From assembly GCA_020621905.1 (NCBI GenBank), contig JAHRYZ010000017.1, forward strand, positions 1 through 33,385: a DNA stretch of 33,385 nt. Reading direction: 5' to 3'. The translations under genes were made by a program, and so were the position numbers. How positions within the stretch are numbered: position 1 is the first letter of the stretch; each line of letters starts with the position of its first letter. Shown in pieces: positions 32,649 to 33,385 of the stretch. Origin of the DNA: Rhizobium sp. Lineage in GTDB: Bacteria; Pseudomonadota; Alphaproteobacteria; Rhizobiales; Rhizobiaceae. The notes under the pieces are model-generated. The model saw nothing but the letters and a program-made list of their open reading frames with translations. It ran no database searches and was not told where the DNA came from.

Positions 32649-33385
32649 ATGGTAGCGCGTGTCAGTACAGTCGCATTCCAGGGCATTGAGGGCGTTCCGG
32701 TCGACGTCCAGGTGATGGTCGCGCCGGGCAAGCTCGGCATGCAGATCGTCGGCCTGCCGGACAAGGCGGTGGCGGAGAGCCGCGAACGCGTGCAGGCGGC
32801 GCTTCATGCGTCCGGACTGGCGCTGCCGCCCAAGCGGGTGACCGTCAATCTGGCGCCAGCCGATCTTCCCAAGGAAGGCTCGCATTTCGACTTGCCCATT
32901 GCGCTCGGCCTGATGGCGGCCCTCGGCGCCATCCCTGGCGACGCGCTCTCCGATTATGTGGTGATCGGCGAACTCAATCTCGACGGCACGATCGCGGCGA
33001 TTGCCGGCGCGCTTCCGGCGGCGATCGGCGCCAATGCGCTCGGCAAAGGGCTGATCTGCCCGGCCGATTGCGGGGCCGAGGCGGCCTGGGCCGGCGCCGA
33101 CATCGACATCCTCGCGCCGCGCAGCCTGATCGCGCTCGCCAATCATTTCCGCGGCACCCAGGTGCTCACCCGTCCCGAGCCGGCGATCCGCGCCTTGCCC
33201 GCCAACCTGCCGGATCTTGCCGACATCAAGGGCCAAGAAAGCGCCAAGCGGGCGCTGGAGGTCGCGGCCGCCGGCGGGCACAATCTGCTGATGGTCGGGC
33301 CGCCGGGCTCGGGCAAGTCGATGCTGGCCGCGCGACTGCCGTCGATCCTGCCGCCGCTCTCGGCCGCCGAACTGCTCGAAGTGTC
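32649..33385 (+). CDS. comM: ComM/YifB family Mg-chelatase-like AAA+ ATPase, N-terminal part (cut by window edge)
   Basis: The gene runs off the right edge, so it is missing from the ORF track. About 245 residues are visible from [20 protein letters not shown]. The N-terminal Lon-protease-like/ChlI fold domain shows [46 protein letters not shown] and [12 protein letters not shown], then begins the AAA+ domain with [20 protein letters not shown] and Walker [21 protein letters not shown]. ComM is a hexameric helicase that extends branch migration during natural transformation and recombination. The LexA box just upstream suggests SOS induction. Confidence 0.95.
   Translation, partial: MVARVSTVAFQGIEGVPVDVQVMVAPGKLGMQIVGLPDKAVAESRERVQAALHASGLALPPKRVTVNLAPADLPKEGSHFDLPIALGLMAALGAIPGDALSDYVVIGELNLDGTIAAIAGALPAAIGANALGKGLICPADCGAEAAWAGADIDILAPRSLIALANHFRGTQVLTRPEPAIRALPANLPDLADIKGQESAKRALEVAAAGGHNLLMVGPPGSGKSMLAARLPSILPPLSAAELLEV

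Noticed and set aside
1-33385. CRISPR arrays, tRNA or rRNA genes, IS elements, phage genes
   Set aside because: No regularly spaced repeats, cloverleaf sequences, transposase or phage ORFs were recognised.

Overview
This is a GC-rich chromosomal segment that looks like a member of the Rhizobiaceae (Alphaproteobacteria). The evidence is a rhizobial-type PmtA phosphatidylethanolamine N-methyltransferase, a RIME-type palindromic intergenic repeat, a ugpBAEC transporter, a dnaN / rsmI-yraN / gshB / comM neighbourhood, and an alphaproteobacterial LexA site (GTTC-N7-GTTC). Genus cannot be fixed from sequence alone. No rRNA, tRNA, CRISPR array, IS element or prophage was seen.

Layout. 1-2.7 kb: 5' part of an M29 aminopeptidase, a glutathione S-transferase divergent from a MarR regulator with repeated operator-like sites, then a YbaK deacylase / ArsC-like pair. 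2.8-4.3 kb: a small accessory islet with an exported helical protein of unknown function and a divergent rifampin ADP-ribosyltransferase (Arr). 4.4-7.6 kb: guaA, an MTA/SAH nucleosidase overlapping a PaaI-like thioesterase, and TspO. 7.7-12.7 kb: a periplasmic redox/metal operon of imelysin, di-heme DUF1111 oxidoreductase, second imelysin-like protein and Tat-exported DUF1513 beta-propeller, with TspO just downstream. 12.9-17.7 kb: RsmB-type rRNA methyltransferase, a broken rlpA, a YeeZ-like SDR, queG and a second GST. 17.8-23.7 kb: uppP, a 52-aa secreted protein, a complex-I-type NAD-binding SDR, DUF1330, an exported beta-helix protein, and pyrF / histidine phosphatase / pmtA. 23.7-33.4 kb: dnaN, then rsmI-yraN, ugpBAEC with an internal RIME, a cupin, gshB, and comM running off the right edge.

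Sequence quality is a theme. At least five loci carry small indels that break otherwise well-conserved genes: DUF1513, rlpA, dnaN, rsmI and ugpE. Because dnaN is essential, at least some of these are almost certainly sequencing or assembly errors. I annotate dnaN, rsmI, ugpE and DUF1513 as genes with a frameshift in this sequence, and rlpA as a pseudogene or badly read gene.

How the genes fit together. The most interesting system is the imelysin operon. It combines two M75-like exported proteins, a c-type di-heme enzyme and a Tat-exported propeller, with no permease gene, next to TspO (a porphyrin-binding family). This resembles the logic of EfeUOB iron uptake, but its substrate is unproven. 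Glutathione genes (two GSTs, gshB) are scattered through the window. comM appears to be under SOS control.
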